Source of the DNA: Rufibacter roseus
GTDB taxonomy: Bacteria > Bacteroidota > Bacteroidia > Cytophagales > Hymenobacteraceae
DNA: 64,000 nt
Assembly (NCBI RefSeq): GCF_001647285.1
Contig: NZ_LRML01000004.1
Location: 62,001 to 126,000, forward strand
Reading direction: 5' to 3'
Made by a program: the position numbers and the translations under genes
The notes under the pieces: model-generated
The model's input: the letters and a program-made list of their open reading frames with translations, nothing else
What the model was told of the DNA's origin: nothing
The model's database searches: none
Part shown: positions 9,974 to 18,050 of the stretch, one piece after another
Layout of the letters: each line of letters begins with the position of its first letter
How positions within the stretch are numbered: the stretch's first letter is position 1

Positions 9974-11272
9974 TTAGAACCGGAGCTGATAACCTGTAGA
10001 GATATTATATTGGTTGCCCTTCATTTCAGGCTGATATTCACCTCTCTCAAATGCCAATGATAGAGAGAAAAGATGCCTTTGCGCCACCGAGAATCTGTAG
10101 CCAGCACCTATCCTATACGTTTCTAATTGATATACATTATTTAGCCGGTTTACCTGCATCCGGTCATCAGGAGATACCCCTTTGCCCAGCGTGAAAGTCA
10201 GATAATCATCGGCTCCTTTAAGATAATACCTCGAAGTAAGGGCATAAGACAAGCCAATGCCATTATTGGCCGTTGACAAAAAGGTTCTTCCATTAAACCA
10301 GAAGTTACGGTAGTATTTCCCTGCCGAGAAGGTATAGACCCAAGTACTACTATAAAAATTCAAATAACGGAAGCCTCCCTCCGCCTCCCAGGCTTTTGGC
10401 AGATTAGCATACAAGGAAAAGCCTGCGCGCAGTTTAGGAAATACAGGCAGATTTGCTGAATAGCCAAGGCTGGTGTATGCATAAAAAGTTTTGGATATTC
10501 TAGGGTAGGCCTCACCCTCTACCTGCACACCTCCCCTGCCATACCGGTTGCCATAGCTTACCCTACCAGTAAAAGTTCCTGCGGCGGCTTGCCTACTGTA
10601 TTCTGTCGTTGCCAAGTGCCATGGGTTTGAGAACTGCCGGTCAAAGTACGTATACTCATACGTCACTCCTATTCTGTTGCCAAAACTGAACTCCCTCAAT
10701 AAGTTAGCCAAAGCCCGCAACTCATTTTGCTCCGGATGCACCTGCAGCACACTGTCTGCAAAGGCAAACGCCTCTTTTGTTTTAGCCAACACCGCCAAAC
10801 TTTTTGCTTTGCGTACAGCAAGACCCTGTGAATTTGGGTGGAATGTTAGCCCCTGTGAACTTACTGCAAGCGCCTGAGCATACTTCTTCTCATAGATGTA
10901 TACATCCGCCAGAGCCTGGGCGGCATCTTCGTATTCTGGGTTGAGCGAAAAAACGTGCTGCAACACTTGTAAAGAAGAATCCGGTTGGTTATTCCAATAG
11001 TATAGCCGCCCTAAGAAAACCCTGATTTCATGATAGTCCGGACTTAGCTCTAGTGCTGTATTGCTTAACTTTATTGCGCCCGAATAATCTTTTTTAGAAA
11101 AGGCCAATTCTCTTGCCTGCTTGTAATAGACTTCTGCAGAAACAGTTTGTGCTACCAAGGGTTTGCCAGTAAATTGGCTCAACATTAGTAAAAACAAAGC
11201 GGTTACTACTCTTTTGGTAAAGTGTGGGCCAAGGATGAAACTAGAGGGCAGGGAGAATGTAAATAGAAGCAT
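9974..11272 (-). CDS. TPR and YaiO-type outer-membrane beta-barrel protein
   Basis: A 432-residue exported protein. A hydrophobic signal segment (VVTALFLLMLSQF) ends near AQTVSAEVYY at about residue 42. Residues 45-200 contain tetratricopeptide-like repeats (for example YSGAIKLSNTALELSPDYHE and EYEDAAQALADVYIYEKKYA). From about residue 205 the sequence alternates in the manner of beta-strands and ends in the aromatic GYQLRF typical of barrels. The barrel part resembles the YaiO domain (RIGVTYEYTYFDRQFSNPW, SYGNRYGRGGVQ). TPR-plus-barrel proteins often export polysaccharides, as in PgaA/AlgK-E type systems. Its convergent position beside the GT2 operon suggests it is the outer-membrane partner of that synthase; this is inference. 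Confidence 0.85.
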   Translation of the reverse strand: MLLFTFSLPSSFILGPHFTKRVVTALFLLMLSQFTGKPLVAQTVSAEVYYKQARELAFSKKDYSGAIKLSNTALELSPDYHEIRVFLGRLYYWNNQPDSSLQVLQHVFSLNPEYEDAAQALADVYIYEKKYAQALAVSSQGLTFHPNSQGLAVRKAKSLAVLAKTKEAFAFADSVLQVHPEQNELRALANLLREFSFGNRIGVTYEYTYFDRQFSNPWHLATTEYSRQAAAGTFTGRVSYGNRYGRGGVQVEGEAYPRISKTFYAYTSLGYSANLPVFPKLRAGFSLYANLPKAWEAEGGFRYLNFYSSTWVYTFSAGKYYRNFWFNGRTFLSTANNGIGLSYALTSRYYLKGADDYLTFTLGKGVSPDDRMQVNRLNNVYQLETYRIGAGYRFSVAQRHLFSLSLAFERGEYQPEMKGNQYNISTGYQLRF

Positions 11273-11352
11273 TGGTACTATAGTAGACTTCGCACAACTA
11301 AGGTACGAAATAACAGCTACTTTCCTTTCTTACAATCACGCTTAGCCTCATA

Positions 11353-11548
11353 TTACTTAATGCGCCTCTGCTCCTTGAAAAATTCAACCCAACGGTTTGC
11401 ATGCTCCGGTAGCTCCTCAAGCTTCCGAAGTACTTTTTTTGTAGCAAAATTACCCGAGCCAGCTTCTTTGTTTTTGTGGAGACAATAACGAAATATTAGA
11501 TAATCTTGACTTGGTGCTTGTTGGCAACAACTTATCTTTTTGCTAGTT
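11353..11548 (-). pseudogene. Remnant of a small protein-coding gene
   Basis: A 64-codon open stretch on the minus strand ends at TAA (11353-11355). It encodes a protein-like tail with segments QDYLIFRYCLHKNKEAG, FATKKVLRKLEELPEHANR and WVEFFKEQRRIK. There is no ATG start, and a TGA lies in frame just upstream (11549-11551). The amphipathic, charged composition looks like real coding sequence, not noise, so it is most likely the 3' end of a decayed gene. The family is not recognised. Confidence 0.35.
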
Positions 11549-11551
11549 CAC

Positions 11552-11999
11552 TTATCAGTGCGAGAGCAACTCAGTTTTATTAAAACCTGCAGTTCCACCC
11601 TGACTTGTACGATGGTAAAATTAGGCCATGCCTCTCGCCTTAAAATAGATACCACCGAAACTATTTCATAAATCTCATACAAGTGCGGCTTCAACAACCT
11701 ATCTTTTTTCAATAGGATCTTTTAAAAAAACGGCTGTACGCCTAAAGAATTCCGGCAGAACTACTCTGGCTCCAGAGTATTCATTTAAAGACTTTTATAT
11801 TCTTTTCCTCCGCTTTTCAATGGGCTTGCTACAGTTTAAGCCGCCTACCTATTCGGCACAATGGTGCTTGAGAGAACTTTATCAGCCCAGGATTAGTTAT
11901 TTTGCAGCACAGACACAATGTTACATAAAATATACTCCCTTTACAGGTACATATTTTAAGGCAACACGTACTGCATAAAATAAGAGACTATAAAGAAGA
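11552..11999. other. Intergenic DNA upstream of the GAF gene
   Basis: No coding frame, tRNA or clear repeat was found. The sequence is AT-rich near the GAF start. A near-match to a -7 box (TTATTTTG around 11900) is present, but it is not exact. Confidence 0.4.
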
Positions 12000-12509
12000 A
12001 TGGATAACACCTTTGGCTTACCGATAATTCCTGATAATGAAGAGCAGAGACTGGCAAAACTGCGTAGCCTAAACATAACTGAAGAGTACCAGGAAGACGG
12101 GCCATTTAAGCATATTGCCGCCATGGCGACGCGCATGTTTAATGTGCCAATTGCTTTAGTAAACCTAGTAGAAAAAGAATACGTTTGGACAAAGTCAAGC
12201 GTAGGCTTGGATCATCCGCCAACAGTTCCAAGAGGAACCAGCTTGTGCTCGCTAGCCATACTGAATGAAAATACCACTGTTTTTGAAAATGCCATGAACG
12301 AGCCTTGCCTGTTAGCGAACCCAATGGTTCACGGAGATTTTGGGCTTAGGTTCTATGCCGCTGCCCCTCTTACCACATCAGACGGAATAAATATAGGAGC
12401 TCTCTGCATCATTGACAAAGAGCCTAGGACCTTCTCCGCATCAGAGCAGAAAGTCTTGGAGAACCTTGCCTCAGTAGTGATGGATGAGATAGAGAAAGGC
12501 AGAAGCTAA
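12000..12509 (+). CDS. Single-domain GAF protein
   Basis: A 169-residue cytoplasmic protein that is essentially one GAF domain (residues about 25-165). Typical features include FKHIAAMATRMFNVPIALVN, the PRGTSLCSLAI segment, FYAAAPLTTSDGINIGALC and a final helix after SEQKVLENLAS. GAF domains of this short type bind small ligands or sense redox state and in Bacteroidota often occur alone or fused to kinases. No output domain is present, so its partner is unknown. It is monocistronic, with a strong terminator 67 bp after the stop codon. Conserved Cys and His residues (SLCSLA, VHGDFGLRFY) fit the GAF family consensus. Confidence 0.85.
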   Translation: MDNTFGLPIIPDNEEQRLAKLRSLNITEEYQEDGPFKHIAAMATRMFNVPIALVNLVEKEYVWTKSSVGLDHPPTVPRGTSLCSLAILNENTTVFENAMNEPCLLANPMVHGDFGLRFYAAAPLTTSDGINIGALCIIDKEPRTFSASEQKVLENLASVVMDEIEKGRS

Positions 12510-12576
12510 TAAAGAAGAAAGGTTCATGATAATACTGGCCAGACATTTTGACCCCCAAACATTGGGGTTGAAAGTA

Positions 12577-12618
12577 AAAACAAAAAGCCTCACCGTTTCT
12601 GGTGAGGCTTTTTGTTTT
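12577..12618 (+). terminator. Terminator of the GAF gene
   Basis: A perfect 18-bp inverted repeat (arm AAAACAAAAAGCCTCACC at 12577-12594, loop GTTTCT) with A-rich and T-rich flanks. It should work in both directions. Confidence 0.85.
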
Positions 12619-13050
12619 CTGCACTAATAGGGAATTTACCTCAAGAGACAGAAAATCAACTGCCCCTGCGAGATAAACCTTCAATTAAGTTGCGTAGAGG
12701 GATATATTAAACAAAGATTACAATTACCACACGCACTGTATTTTACAGCTCAAATGCCACAAGCCTGCCCTCTTTCCATGACTCTTCTGAATGCGGTAGT
12801 GGCTGGCCAAAACTATAGAAAGGCTTGAAAGTAGAGGACCTCATAACACATCGGGTGTGAAAGAAAATGTTCTTAGGGTGGCTGGAGTTTTGTAACTGGG
12901 CTAAATTCTGTTGCCGCATCTGTGTTGACTTATCTCAATCTATGGAAGCCAAGAAAATTTTGTCCAGAAGGAGTGCCGAAATACATTGAGAAACAGGCAC
13001 TTCCTCTGAATTCACTTTGCTAAAGGTGCTGAAATTCCTATCTTGTGTAT
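12619..13050. other. Intergenic DNA, nothing recognised
   Basis: About 430 bp with stop codons in all frames and no convincing gene, RNA or repeat. It presumably contains the promoter of the following lipoprotein gene, but no exact TAnnTTTG box was found. Confidence 0.4.
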
Positions 13051-13476
13051 ATGAGAATCAGGCTGCTCATTTTTCTTCTCCTAATTTTTATGACTGGTTG
13101 CTATGGCGACAAGGTGGAGGAAGAACCTACGCCAACCACGGAGCCCTTCCAGCCCCAGCTGCCCAAGCTTGAAAGACCAGATATTATTTTAAATGAGTTG
13201 GCAAAAGGCGAATTCCACAACGGAGCCATTTCCGCCGTTGTTGGAGTCATCCCTAACAGCCCACCCAGGCAGTGGATATTTGAGGCAGATGCCAATAAAG
13301 GCAGGATGAAATCGGTGACCCGCATTAATACCACCTACCGTTGCGAAGAAACCAAATTCACCTATAACTACCACCCTTCAGGGCTTATAGATGAGATTGT
13401 CTCCGTAAGAGCAGACACATGTCTTCGATCCACCGTTAAATGGTATACAAATACAATTACGAGGAAGGGCTGCTAG
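13051..13476 (+). pseudogene. Lipoprotein with YD-like repeats, 5' part of a frameshifted gene
   Basis: Encodes a lipoprotein signal (MRIRLLIFLLLIFMTGCYG, with TGC as the lipobox) followed by a Pro-rich linker and a repeat-containing domain. A GTG 6 bp upstream could also start it, but ATG at 13051 is preferred. The frame ends at TAG 13474-13476. The natural continuation is in the -1 frame from about 13440: the motif YNYHPSGLIDEI before the break and YKYNYEEGLLVGI after it belong to the same repeat series. Restoring one A in the AAA run at 13438-13440 joins them. This is a one-base deletion in the genome, a phase-variable run, or an assembly error. Function unknown; cell-surface or periplasmic by its lipobox. 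Confidence 0.6.
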
Positions 13477-13994
13477 TGGGCATAACTGGAATATCTTACC
13501 TCAACAGCCCCACTGCCAAAGACGAAACGTATTACGTAGTCGATAATTATTTTTCCTACTACCCCAACGGAAAGGTGAAGGACATCTATTCGAACTTCAG
13601 GTCCGCCTTCCACACCTGGGAGTACGGGTTCCAGAGGATATCCTTCGTCTACGACGACAGGGGCAACATTAAAGAGGTATGGAGGCAGGAGTACCCCGAT
13701 GAACAGTACTTTGAAAAGTATACGCTGGAATATGATGAGAACCTCAACCCGCTGAAAGGCTTCTACGTGGTCAGCAGCGTACAGTCTTCCCTTCCCGGCG
13801 TGGGCTATGCTGCCGCCTTGGGTCCTAGGTTCCTGTCCAAGAATTGCGTGGTATCAATAAAGACCGAGAGAGTAAACAATTCCCGCCCACCTTTCTTGGA
13901 GTATTTCGACCATAACTCCTCTGCAGGACGGGTAGTAGACTTTGGGGAGGCTGAAAGTACCGCACGGGGTTACCGCTACCTAGTCTTATATTGA
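13440..13994 (+). pseudogene. YD-like repeat protein, 3' part of the frameshifted lipoprotein gene
   Basis: A frame of 184 codons overlapping the previous one by 37 bp in the -1 phase. It lacks its own signal peptide and starts in mid-domain. In its frame a TAA stands directly before the ATG. It continues the repeat series with FSYYPNGKVKDI, ISFVYDDRGNIKEV and YTLEYDENLNPLKG, a pattern Y.Y...G.....I with roughly 30-residue spacing. Such repeats occur in Bacteroidota surface lipoproteins distantly like RHS/YD repeats. It is probably not an independent gene. A terminator follows 52 bp after the stop. Confidence 0.6.
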
Positions 13995-14046
13995 AAGAGC
14001 TAGATTGGGAGCCTTTCCCCAAAGGCTTAGCACTTGAACTAAAACA

Positions 14047-14080
14047 AAAAGCCCTGTAAGTAAAAACTTACAGGGCTTTT
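14047..14080 (+). terminator. Terminator after the frameshifted lipoprotein gene
   Basis: A 15-bp perfect inverted repeat (AAAAGCCCTGTAAGT and complement) around a 4-nt loop, flanked by A-rich and T-rich tracts. It also lies 14 bp beyond the 3' end of the opposing tRNA gene and could end that transcript. Confidence 0.8.
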
Positions 14081-14093
14081 CTCTATTCACTCG

Positions 14094-14178
14094 CAGAGAG
14101 AGAGGGATTCGAACCCCCGGACCCGCAAAGGTCAACGGTTTTCAAGACCGCCGCAATCGACCACTCTGCCATCTCTCT
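14094..14178 (-). tRNA. tRNA-Ser (anticodon UGA)
   Basis: An 85-nt class II tRNA. The acceptor stem AGAGAGA (5' end at 14178) pairs with TCTCTCT, the T-arm is GGGGG-TTCGAAT-CCCTC, and the discriminator base is G. The anticodon loop CTTGAAA gives TGA (plus-strand TCA at 14142-14144). A long variable arm confirms a serine tRNA. The 3' CCA is not encoded. A good promoter lies just upstream. Confidence 0.95.
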
Positions 14179-14188
14179 AAATGTGTCA

Positions 14189-14219
14189 CAAAAGTAAGCT
14201 ATGAAATTGAACCTGTCAA
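14189..14219 (-). promoter_or_regulatory. Promoter of tRNA-Ser
   Basis: On the minus strand, TTGACA (14219-14214), a 17-nt spacer and TACTTTTG (14196-14189) form a complete Bacteroidota promoter (TTG near -33, TAnnTTTG at -7). Transcription would begin a few bases before the mature tRNA 5' end at 14178. Confidence 0.7.
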
Positions 14220-14489
14220 GAGGTAACCGCACAAATTTTATGTTTTTAAGCTATTTTTTTCAATCCTTTTCTTTCTCCACCAACTGACCGGCAAGTGGGC
14301 ACATACCAAACTTATTGTATTTCTGCTCTTTATCAGCACCTAGCACAGCTATTTTTAACGCCACCTTATAATGCTGCCTGTTCACTGGAAGAACAAATAT
14401 TTACTGGCACCTCGTCTTTATTTTGGCGCTGCAGGTAGGCAGGGCCGCTAAGGAGAATTCTTTAAACGGTATTCAAAACAAAATCAAGT

Positions 14490-14530
14490 CTGTTTTTGAC
14501 CTGATTTCAGGAAAACATGCTAAAAATACA
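14490..14530. repeat. Dispersed palindromic element, weak copy
   Basis: Left half GTCTGTTTTTGACCTGATTT and right half CAGGAAAACATGCTAAAAAT with partial pairing, lying 7 bp downstream of the yihY-like stop codon. The gap 14179-14489 otherwise holds the tRNA promoter and nothing else recognised. Confidence 0.55.
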
Positions 14531-14536
14531 AGGCGG

Positions 14537-15463
14537 CTATTTTTCTTTTTGCAGGCGTTTTGTGAGTGAATCAATGCTGATGTTCACCTCAAAGCCAATA
14601 ATGAGGCTCATACAGACAAAATCAAGCCACACCATTAAACCAATCAAGGCCCCGATAGAACCATAGAATTTGTTGTAAGAGTCAAACTTACCAATGTATA
14701 GGGAGAACAGCCAAGACACCAGAAAGATCAACACTGTGGCCACCACCGCACCTGCACTTACAAAAGGCCACTTATCATGCACCGCCGGCACATAATAGTA
14801 AATCAGAGAAGTAGCCAGAAAGAACAGCAGCATTACAGCTATATACTTCACCGAGACAATAAGCCCGTAGGTAAAGGACTCAGTTACTACTTCATAAAAA
14901 ACCAGCGCATCTAATATGTAGGTACCGAAGAAAATAGCACCAATTGCCAGAAATAAAATAATGGCCAAAGCCACCGTAAGCGCAGTGGCAATTAACCGTT
15001 TGCGCAGGTAGCTGCGCCGACGGAAAGTCTCGTACTTTTTATCGAAGGCATCTAGCAAGCTCATAATGCCATTGGTGGACAACACCATCGCGAACAAAAA
15101 ACCGAACGAGAGGAGGCCGCCCCTGGGTTTACTGATAATGTCTTCAATGGTATCAGCGGCGGCGTAGTACATTTCCGGAGGCATTATATCATAGAGCAGC
15201 GTCAGAATATCGCGGTCCAGGTGCCCCACCGGTATATAGGGTATGAGGGTAAACAAAAAGATGATGGTGGGAAAAATGGCCAGCGTAAAGTTGAACGCCA
15301 TGTACGCCGACCTTTTGGTGAGTGAGTCACGCTGCAATTCCTCCAGCATTACGGAGAGCACGTGGTAAACAGACACCCGACCTTCTACAAAGCGCATGCG
15401 CTTTAAGAACACAATCAGTTTGCGATATTGTCGGTGTTGGTACAGGCGCTCAGTTAAACTCAT
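14537..15463 (-). CDS. YihY/BrkB family inner-membrane protein
   Basis: A 308-residue polytopic membrane protein with about six hydrophobic segments (for example TLAIFPTIIFLFTLIPYIPVG, FLFAMVLSTNGIMSLLDAF, ALAIILFLAIGAIFFG, IAVMLLFFLATSLIYYYVP and GAVVATVLIFLVSWLFSLYI). The family signature is visible in SAYMAFNFTLAIFPT, the FDKKYE segment and YGSIGALIGLMVWL. The family was once labelled ribonuclease BN by mistake; its role is unsettled. Its start codon overlaps the stop of the upstream thioesterase gene by 4 bp (ATGA), so translation is coupled. Confidence 0.9.
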   Translation of the reverse strand: MSLTERLYQHRQYRKLIVFLKRMRFVEGRVSVYHVLSVMLEELQRDSLTKRSAYMAFNFTLAIFPTIIFLFTLIPYIPVGHLDRDILTLLYDIMPPEMYYAAADTIEDIISKPRGGLLSFGFLFAMVLSTNGIMSLLDAFDKKYETFRRRSYLRKRLIATALTVALAIILFLAIGAIFFGTYILDALVFYEVVTESFTYGLIVSVKYIAVMLLFFLATSLIYYYVPAVHDKWPFVSAGAVVATVLIFLVSWLFSLYIGKFDSYNKFYGSIGALIGLMVWLDFVCMSLIIGFEVNISIDSLTKRLQKEK

Positions 15464-15873
15464 CCGGTAAAGTGTGGGTCCAGTTTCAGGTGAATGTCTT
15501 GCGGTATGGGGGTAGGCCTTCCGGTTTTCATATCAACGAACACCATCATGGTCTCCCCAATATTTAAAAGTTCTTTGGCCTCGTTATAGACTTCGTACTC
15601 AAATAATATACGGGCTCCTTTTGGTCTCTCCTTCAGAAACAACTTAACCGTAAGCAAATCGTCATAGCGGGCTGGCCTGATGTACTTGCTGCGCATCTCC
15701 AGCACCGGCATCATGACACCGGCTTTTTCCATCTCCCTATAACTGATGCCCAACTGACGAAAGGTCTCGGTGCGGGCTACTTCATAGTAGGCGCCGTAGT
15801 TGCCGTAATAAACATAGCCCATCTGGTCAGTTTCGGCATAGCGCACGCGTATAGTTACTTCAGATTCAAACAC
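15460..15873 (-). CDS. Acyl-CoA thioesterase, YbgC/4-hydroxybenzoyl-CoA thioesterase type (hotdog fold)
   Basis: A 137-residue single hotdog domain. The family hallmark near the N-terminus is RYAETDQMGYVYYGNYGAYY, where the Asp/Gln region is at the active site, followed by ARTETFRQLGISYREMEKAG and RYDDLLTVKLFL. These enzymes hydrolyse short-chain or aromatic acyl-CoAs in the cytoplasm and in some bacteria associate with envelope biogenesis. The gene overlaps the yihY-like gene by 4 bp and forms a two-gene operon with it. The exact substrate cannot be told from sequence. Confidence 0.9.
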   Translation of the reverse strand: MFESEVTIRVRYAETDQMGYVYYGNYGAYYEVARTETFRQLGISYREMEKAGVMMPVLEMRSKYIRPARYDDLLTVKLFLKERPKGARILFEYEVYNEAKELLNIGETMMVFVDMKTGRPTPIPQDIHLKLDPHFTG

Positions 15874-15991
15874 AAATCAACTCTTAATGCTCCTAGCCTT
15901 CATGTTCTCAAAAGGCTAACCTAAATACTTCATAACAAGCCTCTGCTCTACAGCCTAGACCCTGTCACCACTTTACTGCGCCAAATATACT

Positions 15992-16630
15992 TTAATTAAA
16001 TTTTACCGGTTGGGCCGGAAGCTTTTCATCAGGGTTATACTTGGCATTCATCCGTTTGGCATTCTCCTCTACCGTATCTTTGAAACCAGCCTCTTTACGA
16101 CGCTTATTAATGTTTACGGGGTCTTTTATTGGCCAAACAGCCATAGTTCCGTCCTCTGTCAACATACTCGTGGCCTGCGTTCCATATTTCTGTTTCTTAC
16201 CGGTGTACATGAGCAGGCGGTCTTCCATCATGGCGGCGTATGTTTTATTTGCTTCGCCTAACTTCACCTGTTTCTGCATTTGGGGCAGGTATTGCTTTAT
16301 AACTTTAGCGGGTGCATGCTGCACCACAAAAAACAACCCGTTGGCCGCCTTCTCCCCTATTTTGCTCTGCGGAAGCCAACCGTACCGTTGTAAAATAGCC
16401 AACACCTTTACCTGATTTACCGAGTCTACCCGCTGCATCTCCCGGAAGAAATCATTCATGTCTTCCGGCTTCACCGCACCCATTTTCATTCTGATGCCTT
16501 GGTCTACCTCATAAATACCCTCCAGTACGGTGCGCAATGAATCATACGGAATTGGTTTCTGCTGAGCATGACCTTCATAACCAGTCACAAGAAAAATAAT
16601 CAGAAAGCAAAATTTGAGCAGATGGTTCAT
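15992..16630 (-). CDS. DUF6624-type exported protein
   Basis: A 212-residue protein with a signal peptide (HLLKFCFLIIFLVTGYEGHA, cut near AQQKP). The mature part carries motifs I associate with DUF6624: LQRYGWLPQSKIGEKAANG, FFVVQHA, YLPQMQKQVKLGEA, MEDRLLMYTGKKQKYGTQ and a WPIKDP segment. The biochemical role of the family is unknown. It stands alone, between the thioesterase and mltG, with a palindromic element 25 bp upstream of its start. The cleaved leader suggests periplasmic location. Confidence 0.75.
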   Translation of the reverse strand: MNHLLKFCFLIIFLVTGYEGHAQQKPIPYDSLRTVLEGIYEVDQGIRMKMGAVKPEDMNDFFREMQRVDSVNQVKVLAILQRYGWLPQSKIGEKAANGLFFVVQHAPAKVIKQYLPQMQKQVKLGEANKTYAAMMEDRLLMYTGKKQKYGTQATSMLTEDGTMAVWPIKDPVNINKRRKEAGFKDTVEENAKRMNAKYNPDEKLPAQPVKFN

Positions 16631-16655
16631 GAGCTAAAAAGGTTGGGTGCAAGAT

Positions 16656-16695
16656 CTGTTTTGGAGCCGTTTTTGTGAAAACAGCTCCAAAACAG
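16656..16695. repeat. Dispersed palindromic element, strong copy
   Basis: Perfect 12-bp outer arms (CTGTTTTGGAGC at 16656-16667 and complement at 16684-16695) around the inner CGTTTTTGTGAAAACA. It fills the 72-bp gap between mltG and the DUF6624 gene and ends 7 bp past the mltG stop codon, so it may terminate mltG. Confidence 0.8.
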
Positions 16696-16702
16696 GCACT
16701 AT

Positions 16703-17791
16703 TTATTTCATGATTTTGCGGGCGTTCAAAGCAGCATGAAACTGACGGGCATTGGCACGGTGCTCTGCCTCATTTGTAGCGAAGGCATGGTAGCCGGAGA
16801 AGTCTGCTTTGGCGCAAAAGTAGATGTAATCATGCTCTTCTGGATCAAGCACAGCCTTCAAAGAAGTAATAGAAGGTAAGTTAATGGGTCCAGGGGGCAG
16901 ACCTTTGTACTTGTAGGTATTGTATGGCGAATCAGTTTTCAGGTGCACATTCAGCACTCTCCGGATACCGAAATCGCCGGTGGCGTACACTACGGTTGGG
17001 TCAGCCTGCAGCAGCATTCCTTTTTGCAGTCGGTTCAGGTAAACTCCGGCTATACGCGGACGCTCATCAGGGTGCATACCTTGTTCAGCCTGTACAATAG
17101 AGGCCAGAATCGACACCTCCTTAGGAGATAATCCGAGGTCCTGGGCTTTGGCAAGACGCTCTTCGGTCCAGAAAGCATCATATTCTTTTTTCATCCGCTC
17201 CATCATTTCGGTAGCCGAAGTGGTCCAATACATTTCATAGGTATTAGGGATGAACATGGTCAAAATGGTAGTGGTGTCGAAACCCAGCTTTTGGGTATAT
17301 TCAGGGCTGTTCAACAATGAATCTATTTCAGCCGGGCTGGCATCAATAAACGTACTTAGCTTGTTAGCCAGATCTTTTTTCAGGCGCACATTGCTATAAG
17401 TAAGCTTAACCGCATCTTGATCACCGCTGCGCAGTTTGCGGATTAAGTGATAATTGGTGGCTCCGTCTTCCAACTCATAACGTCCAGGCTTTACCAGATC
17501 AGGGTACTTCATAAGCTTAGCCATTAGCCTAAAAGAAAGCTTGTCTATGATTACTCCTTTGTTTTCTACAGAGTCCATGGCTTGCTCATAAGAGGCTCCT
17601 CTTGGTATGAGCACGTACACCGGATCACCTTTCACCTCCACGTTCGGGGTGTACACAATCTGGTATGCGTAATAAGAGAAGCACACAAATAAAAACATAG
17701 CCACCACCAAGACGTACGTCCACTTGCTGGTCTTGCGGGGCTGGCGCGCTCTGCGAACAGAGGGCTTTCCGGTAACATTCAATTCTGACAT
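16703..17791 (-). CDS. mltG: Endolytic murein transglycosylase MltG
   Basis: A 362-residue inner-membrane lytic transglycosylase that cuts nascent peptidoglycan strands. A cytoplasmic basic N-terminus (RRARQPRKTSKW) precedes one TM segment (TYVLVVAMFLFVCFSYYAY). A LysM-like region and the YceG/MltG domain follow, with the catalytic Glu at about 236 in ASIVQAEQG and the signature RPRIAGVYLNRL, then ADPTVVYATG and YNTYKYKGLPPGPI. The ATG at 17791 (MSELNVTGK) is preferred. An in-frame ATG at 17902 would add 37 residues partly encoded by an AATGAGTG tandem repeat, unlike the family. It is divergent from the Sua5/TsaC gene. Confidence 0.92.
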   Translation of the reverse strand: MSELNVTGKPSVRRARQPRKTSKWTYVLVVAMFLFVCFSYYAYQIVYTPNVEVKGDPVYVLIPRGASYEQAMDSVENKGVIIDKLSFRLMAKLMKYPDLVKPGRYELEDGATNYHLIRKLRSGDQDAVKLTYSNVRLKKDLANKLSTFIDASPAEIDSLLNSPEYTQKLGFDTTTILTMFIPNTYEMYWTTSATEMMERMKKEYDAFWTEERLAKAQDLGLSPKEVSILASIVQAEQGMHPDERPRIAGVYLNRLQKGMLLQADPTVVYATGDFGIRRVLNVHLKTDSPYNTYKYKGLPPGPINLPSITSLKAVLDPEEHDYIYFCAKADFSGYHAFATNEAEHRANARQFHAALNARKIMK

Positions 17792-17812
17792 AGCAGACAA
17801 AGATATAAATTT

Positions 17813-17836
17813 AATGAGTGAATGAGTGAATGAGTG
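17813..17836. repeat. Tandem AATGAGTG repeat (3 units)
   Basis: Three exact 8-bp units, 22 bp upstream of the chosen mltG start. A related inverted stretch (CATTCTCACATTCACTCATT, 18025-18044) lies just upstream of the divergent Sua5 gene. Confidence 0.7.
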
Positions 17837-17933
17837 ATTGAACGAATATTTAAATCTCAAGAGCTTGTTTCTGGATTCAACAGTTGGCAAAACGCTCAAC
17901 ATTCTTTCAGGCTTAAAATGTTAGTTTAGGATT

Positions 17934-17973
17934 TTGTTTTAGGTCTGCTTTTGGAAATTCAGCCTGAAAACGC
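17934..17973. repeat. Dispersed palindromic element between divergent mltG and sua5
   Basis: Half-sites TTGTTTTAGGTCTGCTTTT and TTCAGCCTGAAAACGC with several mismatches. This copy sits in a divergent promoter region, so it cannot be simply a terminator. Confidence 0.6.
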
Positions 17974-18050
17974 AATTTTTGAAATATCCGTATGCAAGTG
18001 GGAGGCATTTAAAACCTATTCTTTCATTCTCACATTCACTCATTGACTCC

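Noticed and set aside
14094-14178. tRNA-Ser as an integration site
   Set aside because: No integrase, no att-like duplication and no island beside it.
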